The notes under the pieces were generated by a model. It had not been told where the DNA came from, ran no database searches, and saw only the letters and a program-made list of their open reading frames with translations. A program made the position numbers and the translations under genes. Of a stretch of DNA of 64,000 nt, positions 27,061 through 36,445 are shown piece by piece; the first letter of the stretch is position 1; every line of letters starts with the position of its first letter. The DNA comes from Bacteroides intestinalis (GTDB lineage: Bacteria; Bacteroidota; Bacteroidia; Bacteroidales; Bacteroidaceae), in NCBI RefSeq assembly GCF_902364365.1, contig NZ_CABJDN010000011.1:1-64000 (forward strand), read 5' to 3'.

Positions 27061-29361
27061 TTATTGAAGCGAAAATAAGGCCTTATTCACATCACGGCTA
27101 TCACCACCTATCATTACTTCAAAGTCGCCCGGTTCGCACACAAAATCCAGATTGTAATTGTAGAACTTCAACATATCAGCTGTTAGCTTGAAAGACACTT
27201 GTTTAGATTCACCGGCTTTCAGGAAGATTTTTTCAAAGCCTTTCAGTTCTTTCACCGGACGTGTTACACTGCCTATAAGATCGCGGATATATAGCTGCAC
27301 CACTTCCGAACCGTCATACTTACCTGTATTGGTCACCGTTACAGTTGCCGTAATCTCTCCATTGATATTCATGGACGATTTATCCAATGTAATATCACTA
27401 TAAGAGAAAGTAGTATAGCTCAAGCCATATCCAAACGGATAAAGCGGTTCGTTATCTACATCCAGATAATTGCTACGGAACTTCTGGAACCAGGCCCCTT
27501 GAGGCAAAGGACGACCGGTATTCTTATGGTTATAGAACAAAGGAATCTGTCCTACACTCTTCGGGAAAGTAGCAGTAAGTTTACCACTCGGATTTACATT
27601 TCCAAACAGTACATCACCAATGGCAAGAGCAGCTTCACTACCACCAAACCACACATTCAGAATAGCAGGTACATTTTCCTGCTCCCAATTCAATACTAAC
27701 GGACGACCGGTAAACAACACCAATACCACCGGCTTGCCGATTTTCAACAATTCCTGCAAAAGTGCACGTTGCGTATCCGGCATTTCGAGGTCTGTACGGC
27801 AACTACTTTCACCGCTCATCTCGGAAGACTCACCCAAAGCAGCAACAATCACGTCAGACTTGGCAGCTACAGCAAGTGCCTCATCCAGCAGTTCCTTATC
27901 TGTACGGTTGTCACGATGCAGGGTACGGCCAAACATAGTAGCACGTTCTTCGTATTCGGCATCACTCATCAGATTACTTCCTTTAGCCGTAAGGATTTTA
28001 GCCTTGCCTCCCACTACTTCTTTCAGACCTTCAATCAAAGAAGGATATTTGTTCATCACAGCAGCCACACTCCACGTGCCCGGCATATTGCTACGGCTAT
28101 CAGCCAAAGGACCTACTACGGCAATAGTACCTTTCTTTACCAGAGGAAGTACACCATTCTCATTCTTCAAGAGAACAAAGCTTTCCGAAGCTGTCTTACG
28201 GGCTATGGCACGGTGTTCTTTCGTAAAGATTTGTTTTTTAGGACGGGTTATATCACAATATTTATAGGGGTTATCAAAAAGACCCAGCTTATACTTAGCT
28301 TCCAGAATACGGCGGCAGGCAGCATCAACAGCCTTTACTGAAACTTTTCCTTCTTCCAGAGATTTCTTAAGTGTGCTTGTAAAAGCATCGCTCACCATAT
28401 CCATATCGACACCTGCATTCAGAGCCAGGGCTGCAACTGTTTGTGTATCCCCCATACCATGATCGGTCATTTCAGTGATACCGGTATAGTCCGTCACAAC
28501 AAACCCATCAAAGTTCCACTGCTTACGAAGTACATCGGTCATCAGCCACTTATTTCCGGTAGCCGGTACACCATCCACTTCATTGAATGAAGCCATCACA
28601 CTACCCACACCTTCTTCCACGGCAGCCTGATAAGGTAACATATATTCGTTGAACATACGTTGATGGCTCATATCCACTGTATTATAGTCGCGTCCGGCTT
28701 CTGATGCCCCATATAACGCAAAGTGCTTCACGCAAGCCATAATCTCATCATTACTACTCATATCTTTCCCTTGATAACCACGTACCATAGCACGCGCAAT
28801 CTCCGCTCCCAAGAAGGGATCTTCACCATTCCCTTCGGACACACGTCCCCAACGGGGATCACGGGAAACATCCACCATCGGACTGAATGTCCAGCAAATA
28901 CCATCAGCACTGGCTTCGATAGCAGCAATACGTGCAGATTCTTCAATAGCTTTCATATTCCAGGTACAGGATAATCCCAGAGGAATAGGGAATACCGTTT
29001 CGTATCCATGAATTACATCCATACCAAATAAAAGAGGAATCCCCAGACGACTTTCTTCTACTGCCTGCTTCTGAACGTCACGAATACGTTCCACGCCTTT
29101 CAAGTTAAAGAGTCCGCCCACTTCACCGGCACGGATACGCTTAGCCACATTACTACTCTTGGCTTGTCCGGTGGTTATTTCACCTGTAACAGGTAAGTTC
29201 AACTGGCCGATTTTCTCTTCCAGAGTCATCTTCTTCATCAGATCATCAATAAAACGATCCATATCGACAGGAGATTTTTGTGCTTGCACATTGGCAGATA
29301 CCAGCACCAATAAAATTAAAAACGATTGTACCTTAAGGATTAATTGTCTCATGCTTTTCAT
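27061..29361 (-). CDS. GH3 beta-glucosidase, probable beta-1,2-glucooligosaccharide type
   Basis: A 766-residue exported GH3 enzyme that would release glucose from oligosaccharides in the periplasm. Signal peptide (LILKVQSFLILLVLVSANVQAQ); (beta/alpha)8 domain with the nucleophile D291 in DGFVVTDYTGI and substrate-binding KHF/GxDY motifs (CVKHFALYGASEAGRDYN). Then the alpha/beta sandwich (about 390-610) and a fibronectin III-like C-terminal domain (about 660-740). It lies between the regulator and SusC. The combination of GH3 with GH144 in one SusCD locus recalls the B. thetaiotaomicron BT_3567 region, where the GH3 enzyme acts on beta-1,2-glucooligosaccharides. That specificity is inferred from context, not read from residues. 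Confidence 0.91.
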   Translation of the reverse strand: MKSMRQLILKVQSFLILLVLVSANVQAQKSPVDMDRFIDDLMKKMTLEEKIGQLNLPVTGEITTGQAKSSNVAKRIRAGEVGGLFNLKGVERIRDVQKQAVEESRLGIPLLFGMDVIHGYETVFPIPLGLSCTWNMKAIEESARIAAIEASADGICWTFSPMVDVSRDPRWGRVSEGNGEDPFLGAEIARAMVRGYQGKDMSSNDEIMACVKHFALYGASEAGRDYNTVDMSHQRMFNEYMLPYQAAVEEGVGSVMASFNEVDGVPATGNKWLMTDVLRKQWNFDGFVVTDYTGITEMTDHGMGDTQTVAALALNAGVDMDMVSDAFTSTLKKSLEEGKVSVKAVDAACRRILEAKYKLGLFDNPYKYCDITRPKKQIFTKEHRAIARKTASESFVLLKNENGVLPLVKKGTIAVVGPLADSRSNMPGTWSVAAVMNKYPSLIEGLKEVVGGKAKILTAKGSNLMSDAEYEERATMFGRTLHRDNRTDKELLDEALAVAAKSDVIVAALGESSEMSGESSCRTDLEMPDTQRALLQELLKIGKPVVLVLFTGRPLVLNWEQENVPAILNVWFGGSEAALAIGDVLFGNVNPSGKLTATFPKSVGQIPLFYNHKNTGRPLPQGAWFQKFRSNYLDVDNEPLYPFGYGLSYTTFSYSDITLDKSSMNINGEITATVTVTNTGKYDGSEVVQLYIRDLIGSVTRPVKELKGFEKIFLKAGESKQVSFKLTADMLKFYNYNLDFVCEPGDFEVMIGGDSRDVNKALFSLQ

Positions 29362-29467
29362 TCTTTATTATTTTTGGAGAAAAATGATTTCGATGCAAAT
29401 AAAGAGAAAGCACCTTAAACCGCCACAATACAGAGCTACAACAAAAGTACCTTTGGTGCAAAACACA

Positions 29468-29499
29468 AAAAAAGGAGGTACTATTTTAGTACTTCCTTT
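29468..29499 (-). terminator. Terminator after the locus regulator gene
   Basis: On the minus strand a stem GGAAGTACT/AGTACctCC with a short A-rich loop is followed by a run of seven T. It lies 24 nt downstream of the regulator stop and separates it from the GH3 gene. Confidence 0.75.
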
Positions 29500-29522
29500 C
29501 ACATTATTACGTTAAGAATCAG

Positions 29523-32360
29523 TTATTTAAAATTAATCATAAAATCCGTCAGACTATCTTCTTGAGATAGATTAAATTTCTTACGCAAGCGATACCTTGC
29601 TGCATCTACGCCTCTCACCGATATATTCAGCAGCTTGGCAATCTCTTTTGTCGGCATATTCAGGCGGAGTAAAGCACAGAAACGTAAATCACCTGCCGTC
29701 AGATCCGGATATTGTTGTTTCAGGTTTCGGAAGAAGTTCTCATGTATCCGGTCAAAATTAGCTTGGAACATATTCCAGTTTTCCTCATCTGAAACGATAC
29801 TTTGATTAATCAATACTAAGAGCTTATCCAAATTCTTCCGCGTATACTGCCCTGATAACTTCTGCTGTTGTATTTCTTCTTTCAACGAATTCAAAAACTC
29901 CTGATGGGCAATATTGGTCATCACAACTCCGGACAGCTCTTTACTCTTAAAGCGTAAATCAGCTTCCAGTTGCTCTTTCTCCAATTCGATAATCTTCTTT
30001 TCCTGTATTTCTATCTCAGCTTGATGGGCAATGCGTTGCTGTTCAATCACCCGGTCTTTCTTCTTCTTCACAGACTGATAAACGATGTATTGCAACAACA
30101 ATAACAACAACAGACCCATCAGAACATAACCGGTGATAGCCCAATATGATAAATACCAAGGTCTCAGGACTTCAAAAGGTAGCGTTACCGATGCTAATAC
30201 TTCATTCTCATTATAAATCTCAGCCTTGAAAACATACGCTCCAAATGGCAAACGGGTATATTTCTTCTGCAGGCTGCGGTCACCTTCCACCCACTGATCG
30301 GATAGTCCTTCCAATTTATACCTTACTTTGTAAGTATAGTCATTATAAACCGGATAACATAAAGAGAAACATACAGTATTCAAATCTGCATCAATCTTAT
30401 TCTCTTCTTGCACCGACAATCGTTTTATCTTTCCCGTCCACTCCGACTCAGTCGTTATAGCCGAAATCCACAAAGAGCGCCTAATAGAGGACTTGTACAA
30501 AAGAGAACTATCTGAATCAATCCGGGCAACAGCATTATTCAAACAGAGATAAGAACTGCCACTCGCCTTGTCATAAACCATCGCCGCTCTCTCCTCTATA
30601 GACAAACCATCAAACAAAGAAAACGGAATTCTATGTTCAATCCGGAAAACATTCATTTCACATTTCACCAAATATGCCATCTTACTGCTGACAAACCAGT
30701 ACAGATTGCCTTTTGCATGACTCACACTATGTATTCCTTTCAAATCCGCCAATTGCTCATTCATCGATTCATAAGGAATAATAGAATCATTCATATCTTC
30801 GTAAGTGTAAAACGTTTCCCCATTTGAAAAAACAACCCGTCCGTTGATCTTAAACAAAGAGAAGTCACCATCTTTCACATCACCCAGTTCCATATAGGTT
30901 CTGACATCTTCTACCCGTTTCAAATCCGGATTAATCCGGAAACGGAATAATCCTTTCCGCAAATGCTTCACCCAGATATTCCCCTGGGGATCCATCTCGA
31001 TCTCCCGCACCATGTGGGTGAACCCGCCTAACGACCGCAGAAACCTCCAGATGCCCGAAGACTCCTCATTGTATAAATTCAGAAACGTATAGGTACCTTG
31101 CAATAAAAACGAACGTCCTTCCAGATTTATTTCTTTCATGCACATCGCTCCTCTCACATCCGAAATCAGCGATGCCTGCGAGCCCGATATCAGAAAAGTT
31201 CCTTTATTATGTCCGCATAAAACCTGCTTTCCCCATTCACCAACAAACCATGCCTGCTCTTCCAGTCCCGGAACCAGTTCGGGAACTCTGTTCTTAACCC
31301 TGTAAAGTCCTTGATTGGAAGCGATATAAGCCTCATCTTCTTTCACCAGCACATCATAGACCATTCCTATTTTCCGATAAGGAGGCTCATAATAATACAC
31401 CAGGGAGTTATTTTGTATATAGGCTATACCTTCATCCAAAGCTGCCCAGACATTGTTATCGGCATCACAATACAGCCCTAATACGGTATTATTCTGTAAG
31501 CGACTGTCCGTATTCTCCTTCCAAAGTAAACGTCCTTCTTTATCTATTGCATAAATCCCATTAGAAAGCGTACCGATAATATAGCAACTGTCTTTTGTCA
31601 TTACAGCCCGGTTCACAGAGTACTTTTCAAGTTCAGCATCACATTCTGTATGCCACTTCAGTATCTTTCCACTCTGGTAAACAAAACCGCCACTCTTTTG
31701 TGTCAGGAATAAAACGCCATCATTATACGGAAGTCCTGCCACCACATCACTGTTGCCCAATGATTTTCGTTCAATCAAATTTTCCAGTCTATTCTTTGCA
31801 AGAATAAAAAGCCCTCCGTTTATCTGTTGAGAATAAACCGTATCACCTACCCGAAATAAATTCAAAGGAAGAGTTTTTGTACGAATCCCCTTCACGGTAT
31901 GCCCGTCATAAAAGAACAGAGAACCGAAAGATTGAAATACAATCTCCCCATGTGCCGACGTAATCGTCCAGATTTCATCATTATGAAACCGGAAATCTTT
32001 CGCTTCATCTTTTAAAGAGTGGTACACAAGGCTATCCAATGAATTACGTTCGAAATATCCGAACTCTTCGAAAGAGCCCACAAATATCTTGCCGTCTTTA
32101 CCGATATATACAGATCGTACTATGTTCCTGGAAGGTAATTCATGAAGTTCCCAGCTATTTCCATCAAACTCCAGCAGACCTTTGTTATTGCCAATATACA
32201 TAACTCCCCTATCATCTTGAGCGATAGACCAGTTCTGAATACCTGCATTATAATCTGATACGGAATAGCTCCTCACGATGGGAGAGAAAGGAATAGAGGA
32301 ACCACGTGATAAGCTACTAAAAAGAGAAAATATACAAAATAGCAACAGAGATATTCTCAT
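29523..32360 (-). CDS. Membrane sensor-regulator: beta-propeller, Y_Y_Y domain, TM segment, LuxR-type HTH
   Basis: Read from 32360 (MRISLLLFCIFSLFSSLSRGSS), 945 residues. After a signal peptide come repeated propeller blades (about residues 30-620; NWSIAQDDRGVMYIGNNKGLLEFDG). Then a Y_Y_Y domain (about 650-730; VRYKLEGLSDQWVEGD), one membrane helix (YVLMGLLLLLLLQYIVYQSV), a cytoplasmic coiled coil, and a C-terminal GerE/LuxR-like helix-turn-helix (LRFCALLRLNMPTKEIAKLLNI). There is no histidine kinase or receiver domain, so ligand sensing would pass straight to DNA binding. It is placed at the head of the SusCD locus and is its likely activator. Confidence 0.9.
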   Translation of the reverse strand: MRISLLLFCIFSLFSSLSRGSSIPFSPIVRSYSVSDYNAGIQNWSIAQDDRGVMYIGNNKGLLEFDGNSWELHELPSRNIVRSVYIGKDGKIFVGSFEEFGYFERNSLDSLVYHSLKDEAKDFRFHNDEIWTITSAHGEIVFQSFGSLFFYDGHTVKGIRTKTLPLNLFRVGDTVYSQQINGGLFILAKNRLENLIERKSLGNSDVVAGLPYNDGVLFLTQKSGGFVYQSGKILKWHTECDAELEKYSVNRAVMTKDSCYIIGTLSNGIYAIDKEGRLLWKENTDSRLQNNTVLGLYCDADNNVWAALDEGIAYIQNNSLVYYYEPPYRKIGMVYDVLVKEDEAYIASNQGLYRVKNRVPELVPGLEEQAWFVGEWGKQVLCGHNKGTFLISGSQASLISDVRGAMCMKEINLEGRSFLLQGTYTFLNLYNEESSGIWRFLRSLGGFTHMVREIEMDPQGNIWVKHLRKGLFRFRINPDLKRVEDVRTYMELGDVKDGDFSLFKINGRVVFSNGETFYTYEDMNDSIIPYESMNEQLADLKGIHSVSHAKGNLYWFVSSKMAYLVKCEMNVFRIEHRIPFSLFDGLSIEERAAMVYDKASGSSYLCLNNAVARIDSDSSLLYKSSIRRSLWISAITTESEWTGKIKRLSVQEENKIDADLNTVCFSLCYPVYNDYTYKVRYKLEGLSDQWVEGDRSLQKKYTRLPFGAYVFKAEIYNENEVLASVTLPFEVLRPWYLSYWAITGYVLMGLLLLLLLQYIVYQSVKKKKDRVIEQQRIAHQAEIEIQEKKIIELEKEQLEADLRFKSKELSGVVMTNIAHQEFLNSLKEEIQQQKLSGQYTRKNLDKLLVLINQSIVSDEENWNMFQANFDRIHENFFRNLKQQYPDLTAGDLRFCALLRLNMPTKEIAKLLNISVRGVDAARYRLRKKFNLSQEDSLTDFMINFK

Positions 32361-32410
32361 ATATATTGATTTACAAGTAACCTGCCAGCAAAGGTAATTG
32401 TTTTCCACCA

Positions 32411-32480
32411 AAAAACCGGATAACTTTATGGATTATCTTTTCCGGGAAGGTGAAGATAGGCCGTAAAATTATCCGGTTAC
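32411..32480 (-). terminator. Structured terminator after the S41 protease gene
   Basis: AACCGGATAA (32414-32423) and TTATCCGGTT (32469-32478) pair around a 45-nt loop that has its own TATCTT/AAGATA stem. On the minus strand the second arm runs into T6. It lies between the protease stop and the regulator start, within the regulator's promoter region. Confidence 0.6.
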
Positions 32481-32507
32481 TTATTTTAAGAAGCTACAAG
32501 CTATAGC

Positions 32508-34265
32508 CTACACTACATAGTCAAAAATCATCAGACTGTTTTTTCGGTATGAATTAAAATTCACCAAGCTTGTTTCTTTCCCCTTCTCTTTTATGACCGT
32601 AGTTTCCGGTACGCTCAACATTTTCTTATACTCCTCCGAGTTACCCAACACCTTCGTTGCTTCGTTCAGGTCATTGTCATCCTTCAGTTGCTGGATGATG
32701 CCACCACGCTGGAAATAATATCGTTTGATGATATCTTGTGCTATCATGTTCTTGATATCTTTTGCAAAGTAATCCAGGTCACGGTCCAGATTATGGCTAA
32801 GTTTCTGTTCAAGTGCCTTAAATTCTTCGGAAGCATCCTTCATATAGCCTTCAAATTCTGCCATTTCTTTCAGATTCTTCAGAATCTTCTCACTCTGCTG
32901 GTCATATTTAAAGTCCGCTTTCTTCACCATTTCCTTAAACTCTGCATAATCAGCATCCGTCACTTCGAAATTCTCGGGAGAAGCGATTGTAGGATGCTTC
33001 AGGCAGTATTGCGTAGCATAATTAAAGATCAGATTATCATTCACCAGATAGAACAAAATATTAGGCAATTTTTCCTGTTCCACTGCAACGTCCGGTGTCA
33101 CACCACCGCCATCACGCACTTCACGTCCGATAGCCGTATGGAATACGGTAGTCAAACTATCAGGAATACGTCCTACACTGCCATCCGGATTACGATGCTT
33201 GTAATCAATCGCCTGTACGCAACGGCCGCTGGGAATATAATACTTGGAAGTAGTCACCTTCATCGTACCGCCATAAGGCAGAGTACGCGGAACCTGCACC
33301 AAACCTTTTCCAAACGTGCGATTACCTACAATTACTGCACGGTCATAATCCTGCAATGCACCCGCCAGAATTTCCGAAGCGGAAGCCGTACCGCTATTTA
33401 CCAATACAGCAATAGGAATGTCCGTATCCAACGGTTCGCGCAAGGTCTTATACGTATTGCTGGCTTGTTTTATCTTACCTTTCGTGGTGACAATCGTCTT
33501 GCCACGGGGCAAAAAGTAATTGGCTATCTCTACAGCTTCTTCCAACAAACCACCCCCATTGTTACGCAAATCAATTACCAATGAAGTGATACCTTGTTTC
33601 TTTAAATCAAGGAAAGCTTTCTTAAACTCTTTGGAAGGATTTCCGGAGAAAGTACTCAGGTTGATATAACCGATATTGTTGTCCAGTTTGCTGTAATAAG
33701 GAATAAACGGCAACTGGATGTTCTTACGGACAATTGTAAAATCCAATGGCTTTGCCTCACCGGGACGCTCAACCTTCAGTTGGAAACTTGTCCCCACCTG
33801 CCCACGAAGCATTTTGCTCACATCCGTATTTCCGGTCAAATCCTTTCCATCTATTTCAAGCAAGATATCACCAGCTTTCAATCCCACTTCCGCAGCAGGC
33901 ATATTTTCGTAAGGTTCTACAATCACCGTACGCTTCAGTTTCGGCTCATATCGAATGATAGAACCTATACCTCCATAAGAAGCCTTAAGCATTTGTTCCA
34001 GTTCACTACGATCCTCCTCCGGATAAAATTCCGTATAGGGGTCCAGCGAATACAGCATCGCATCGATACCCTCACGTATCGTCTTATTCGGATCCAACGT
34101 ATCTACATAGAACATATCCAGTTCCTTCACGATGGAATTGAATATATCCAAGTTCTTTGCAATCTGGAAAGTGCGGCTATCACCACTCTTGAAACTAAAA
34201 AAGACAACTGCACCTACTACTAACAGTAAGGTAGTTATCCAGCGTACTTTCAGTATTTTCTTCAT
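32508..34265 (-). CDS. S41-family C-terminal processing protease (PDZ)
   Basis: Periplasmic tail-specific protease, read from 34265 (MKKILKVRW...) with an N-terminal membrane/signal segment (ITTLLLVVGAVVFF); 585 residues. The PDZ domain covers about 90-170 (GGIGSIIRYEPKLKRTVIVEPYENMPA...AGDILLEIDG). The catalytic Ser/Lys dyad lies in VNSGTASASEILAGAL (Ser) and GNRTFGKGLVQ (Lys). A C-terminal helical extension of about 200 residues follows. It sits 10 nt after the PfkB kinase gene, so the pair is likely co-transcribed; the operon ends in the structured terminator before the regulator. Confidence 0.93.
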   Translation of the reverse strand: MKKILKVRWITTLLLVVGAVVFFSFKSGDSRTFQIAKNLDIFNSIVKELDMFYVDTLDPNKTIREGIDAMLYSLDPYTEFYPEEDRSELEQMLKASYGGIGSIIRYEPKLKRTVIVEPYENMPAAEVGLKAGDILLEIDGKDLTGNTDVSKMLRGQVGTSFQLKVERPGEAKPLDFTIVRKNIQLPFIPYYSKLDNNIGYINLSTFSGNPSKEFKKAFLDLKKQGITSLVIDLRNNGGGLLEEAVEIANYFLPRGKTIVTTKGKIKQASNTYKTLREPLDTDIPIAVLVNSGTASASEILAGALQDYDRAVIVGNRTFGKGLVQVPRTLPYGGTMKVTTSKYYIPSGRCVQAIDYKHRNPDGSVGRIPDSLTTVFHTAIGREVRDGGGVTPDVAVEQEKLPNILFYLVNDNLIFNYATQYCLKHPTIASPENFEVTDADYAEFKEMVKKADFKYDQQSEKILKNLKEMAEFEGYMKDASEEFKALEQKLSHNLDRDLDYFAKDIKNMIAQDIIKRYYFQRGGIIQQLKDDNDLNEATKVLGNSEEYKKMLSVPETTVIKEKGKETSLVNFNSYRKNSLMIFDYVV

Positions 34266-34275
34266 ATCCTGTTTA

Positions 34276-35256
34276 TTATAGTTCACTGATTCTCGTTTTG
34301 ATATCTTCCCACCATTCGGCAGGCATTTCTGCACCAATCACCCGGATGATGCTTCCTGAAAGGATAGAACCTATCTTACCACATTTCTCCAGCGAATATC
34401 CGCAAGTCAGTCCATATAAGAAACCGGCAGCGAAATAATCACCTGCACCGGTCGTATCTATTACCCTGTCCACAGTGACAGCATGCACATGCACTTCTTC
34501 CGTACCTTTACGGATGAGTGATCCTCTGGCACCCAACTTCACAATAGCGATGCTGCACATTTTGGCAATCACATCCAGTGCCTCTTCAGGCTCCTTACCC
34601 GTAAATGCCTTGGCCTCCTCCTCATTGGCAAACACAATATCCACATACTTGTTTATCAATAAAGAGAAGAAATCATGGTCTTGCTCTACAATATTATAGC
34701 TTGCCATATCCAGGCAGATTTGCAATCCAGCTTCTTTTGCCAGTTCAATGGCGCGAAGTATCATATCGTGATCCTGTACCAGATAACCTTCAATGAACAA
34801 ATAAGTATAGCCCTTAAACATCTCCCGTGAAAGATCTTCTGCCTTTAATGTAGCAGCAGCACCCAAGTAAGTACCGAAAGTACGTTCCCCGTCAGGTGAT
34901 ATAAAAGTGGAAGCTACCCCCGAAGGTAGCTCGGAAGATACCAATAAATTTGCTTCCGTTCCCCGTTCCAACAAACTTTGCCGATAAAACTTTCCATATG
35001 CATCATTGCCAACCTTGCCAATGAATCCTGTTCCTGCTCCGAGGCATGCCATACCACGAATTGCATTTCCTGCAGAGCCCCCGGTGGCCAGTTCTGTTTC
35101 CATTTCACTGAAACACTCATTGATTATCAGCAGTTTCGTTTCATCAATCAGAGTCATGCTCCCCTTGGGCAATTCCATTTCGTTTAGAATTTGGTCGTCG
35201 TTGAGAGTAGCAAGAACATCAACAAGGGCGTTGCCCATTCCAATTATTTTGTCCAT
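34276..35256 (-). CDS. PfkB-family sugar/nucleoside kinase (adenosine-kinase-like)
   Basis: A 326-residue cytoplasmic kinase, read from 35256 (MDKIIGMGNALVDVLATL). PfkB signature 1 is present near the N-terminal third (ATGGSAGNAIRGMACLGAGTGFIGKVGNDAYG), and signature 2 with the catalytic Asp is DTTGAGDYFAAGFLYG near residue 250. The N-terminal layout is nearest to the adenosine/ribokinase-like branch. The exact substrate (adenosine, inosine-guanosine or a sugar) cannot be read. The gene starts just downstream of the tRNA cluster on the opposite strand. Confidence 0.88.
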   Translation of the reverse strand: MDKIIGMGNALVDVLATLNDDQILNEMELPKGSMTLIDETKLLIINECFSEMETELATGGSAGNAIRGMACLGAGTGFIGKVGNDAYGKFYRQSLLERGTEANLLVSSELPSGVASTFISPDGERTFGTYLGAAATLKAEDLSREMFKGYTYLFIEGYLVQDHDMILRAIELAKEAGLQICLDMASYNIVEQDHDFFSLLINKYVDIVFANEEEAKAFTGKEPEEALDVIAKMCSIAIVKLGARGSLIRKGTEEVHVHAVTVDRVIDTTGAGDYFAAGFLYGLTCGYSLEKCGKIGSILSGSIIRVIGAEMPAEWWEDIKTRISEL

Positions 35257-35336
35257 TTCGATATTTTTTTTGCAAAGATATTGCATATTTCAAAATATCC
35301 TATTACTTTTGCACCGCATTTGAGAAAAAACAACAT

Positions 35337-35410
35337 TCTTCCTTAGCTCAGTCGGTTAGAGCATCTGACTGTTAATCAGAGGGTCCTTGGTTCAAGTCCA
35401 AGAGGAAGAG
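35337..35410 (+). tRNA. tRNA-Asn (GTT), copy 1
   Basis: A 74-nt cloverleaf: acceptor TCTTCCT/AGGAAGA, D stem GCTC/GAGC, anticodon stem TCTGA/TCAGA with loop CTGTTAA (anticodon GTT), T stem CTTGG/CCAAG with loop TTCAAGT, discriminator G. CCA is not encoded. Confidence 0.97.
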
Positions 35411-35434
35411 CGAAAGAGAAACTTGAATGCATAT

Positions 35435-35508
35435 TCTTCCTTAGCTCAGTCGGTTAGAGCATCTGACTGTTAATCAGAGGGTCCTTGGTTCAAGTCCAAG
35501 AGGAAGAG
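35435..35508 (+). tRNA. tRNA-Asn (GTT), copy 2
   Basis: Identical to copy 1, placed 98 bp further on. The 24-nt spacers 35411-35434 and 35509-35532 are identical too, so the unit is a perfect tandem repeat. Confidence 0.97.
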
Positions 35509-35532
35509 CGAAAGAGAAACTTGAATGCATAT

Positions 35533-35606
35533 TCTTCCTTAGCTCAGTCGGTTAGAGCATCTGACTGTTAATCAGAGGGTCCTTGGTTCAAGTCCAAGAG
35601 GAAGAG
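35533..35606 (+). tRNA. tRNA-Asn (GTT), copy 3
   Basis: Identical to copies 1 and 2; last gene of the tandem array, followed at once by a terminator. Confidence 0.97.
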
Positions 35607-35607
35607 C

Positions 35608-35639
35608 AAAAAGGTTCGTCATTACGGCGAACCTTTTTT
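35608..35639 (+). terminator. Terminator of the tRNA-Asn array
   Basis: AAAAAGGTTCG/CGAACCTTTTTT stem around a 9-nt loop with a T6 tail, 1 nt after the third tRNA. Confidence 0.88.
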
Positions 35640-35723
35640 GTTTCCTGTCCTGCAAACAACTGCATCAATGATACAGAATCTGCTGAATACAGAGCTTTAT
35701 TTTTTATATTAACATTATTTATA

Positions 35724-36428
35724 CTATCCTTCGGCTACCGCCAATGTCAGCACACTAATGCGTACTCCTTCTACTTCATGAAAAACATCGGCACAAGCCG
35801 TAGTAGTAGAGCCGGTAGTCAACACATCATCAATGATCAGCACATGCTTTCCCACAAAATTCTCCGGATGACGAAGCCGAAAGATGCCATCCACATTCTC
35901 CCAACGTTCATAAGTCGATTTACGGGTTTGCGTATCCGTATGCTTCTCACGTATCACCGAAGATACATCCACAGATAATCCTATTACCTGAGACACACCA
36001 CGGGCAATCCATTCACTTTGATTGTACCCGCGCGCCCTCCTTTTACGGGGATGCAGAGGCACAGGGATAATGACATCTATACCTTCAAAGAAATCTGTTG
36101 TAGCCAACTCTGCAGCCATAAAACGCCCCATTATTGCACCCAGTTCTTTTCGTCCCCCATACTTGAACTGATGCAGTACCTTGCGAAAGTCACTCCCTTT
36201 GCGATAGAAAAAATAAGAAGTGGCACGTTCCAAAGGAATCTTTCCCCAGAACATACGCTCCACAAGGTTGTCTTTTACCTTATGGTAATTGGTACGGGGC
36301 ATGTTAATGTTACAATGTGTGCAAATAGCCTCTTCACCTTCTACAAGCGGAGCTCCACAAACCACACAACAACGTGGGAAAAAGAGATGAAACAGAGGGC
36401 CTAACCAGATTTTCACAGTATTTTTCAT
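35724..36428 (-). CDS. ComF-family phosphoribosyltransferase-like protein
   Basis: A 234-residue protein of the ComF group (competence-type PRTases). An N-terminal zinc-ribbon-like segment (CCVVCG...CTHC) is followed by a PRTase domain with IPVPLHPRKRRARGYNQSE and the PRPP-binding loop VLIIDDVLTTGST. In naturally competent bacteria ComF aids DNA uptake; in Bacteroides its role is unknown. It is the last gene of a four-gene minus-strand run (lipoprotein, exonuclease, IMPase-like, ComF), with gaps of 14 to 19 nt. Confidence 0.93.
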   Translation of the reverse strand: MKNTVKIWLGPLFHLFFPRCCVVCGAPLVEGEEAICTHCNINMPRTNYHKVKDNLVERMFWGKIPLERATSYFFYRKGSDFRKVLHQFKYGGRKELGAIMGRFMAAELATTDFFEGIDVIIPVPLHPRKRRARGYNQSEWIARGVSQVIGLSVDVSSVIREKHTDTQTRKSTYERWENVDGIFRLRHPENFVGKHVLIIDDVLTTGSTTTACADVFHEVEGVRISVLTLAVAEG

Positions 36429-36445
36429 TAAGTAGTTTATTTATG

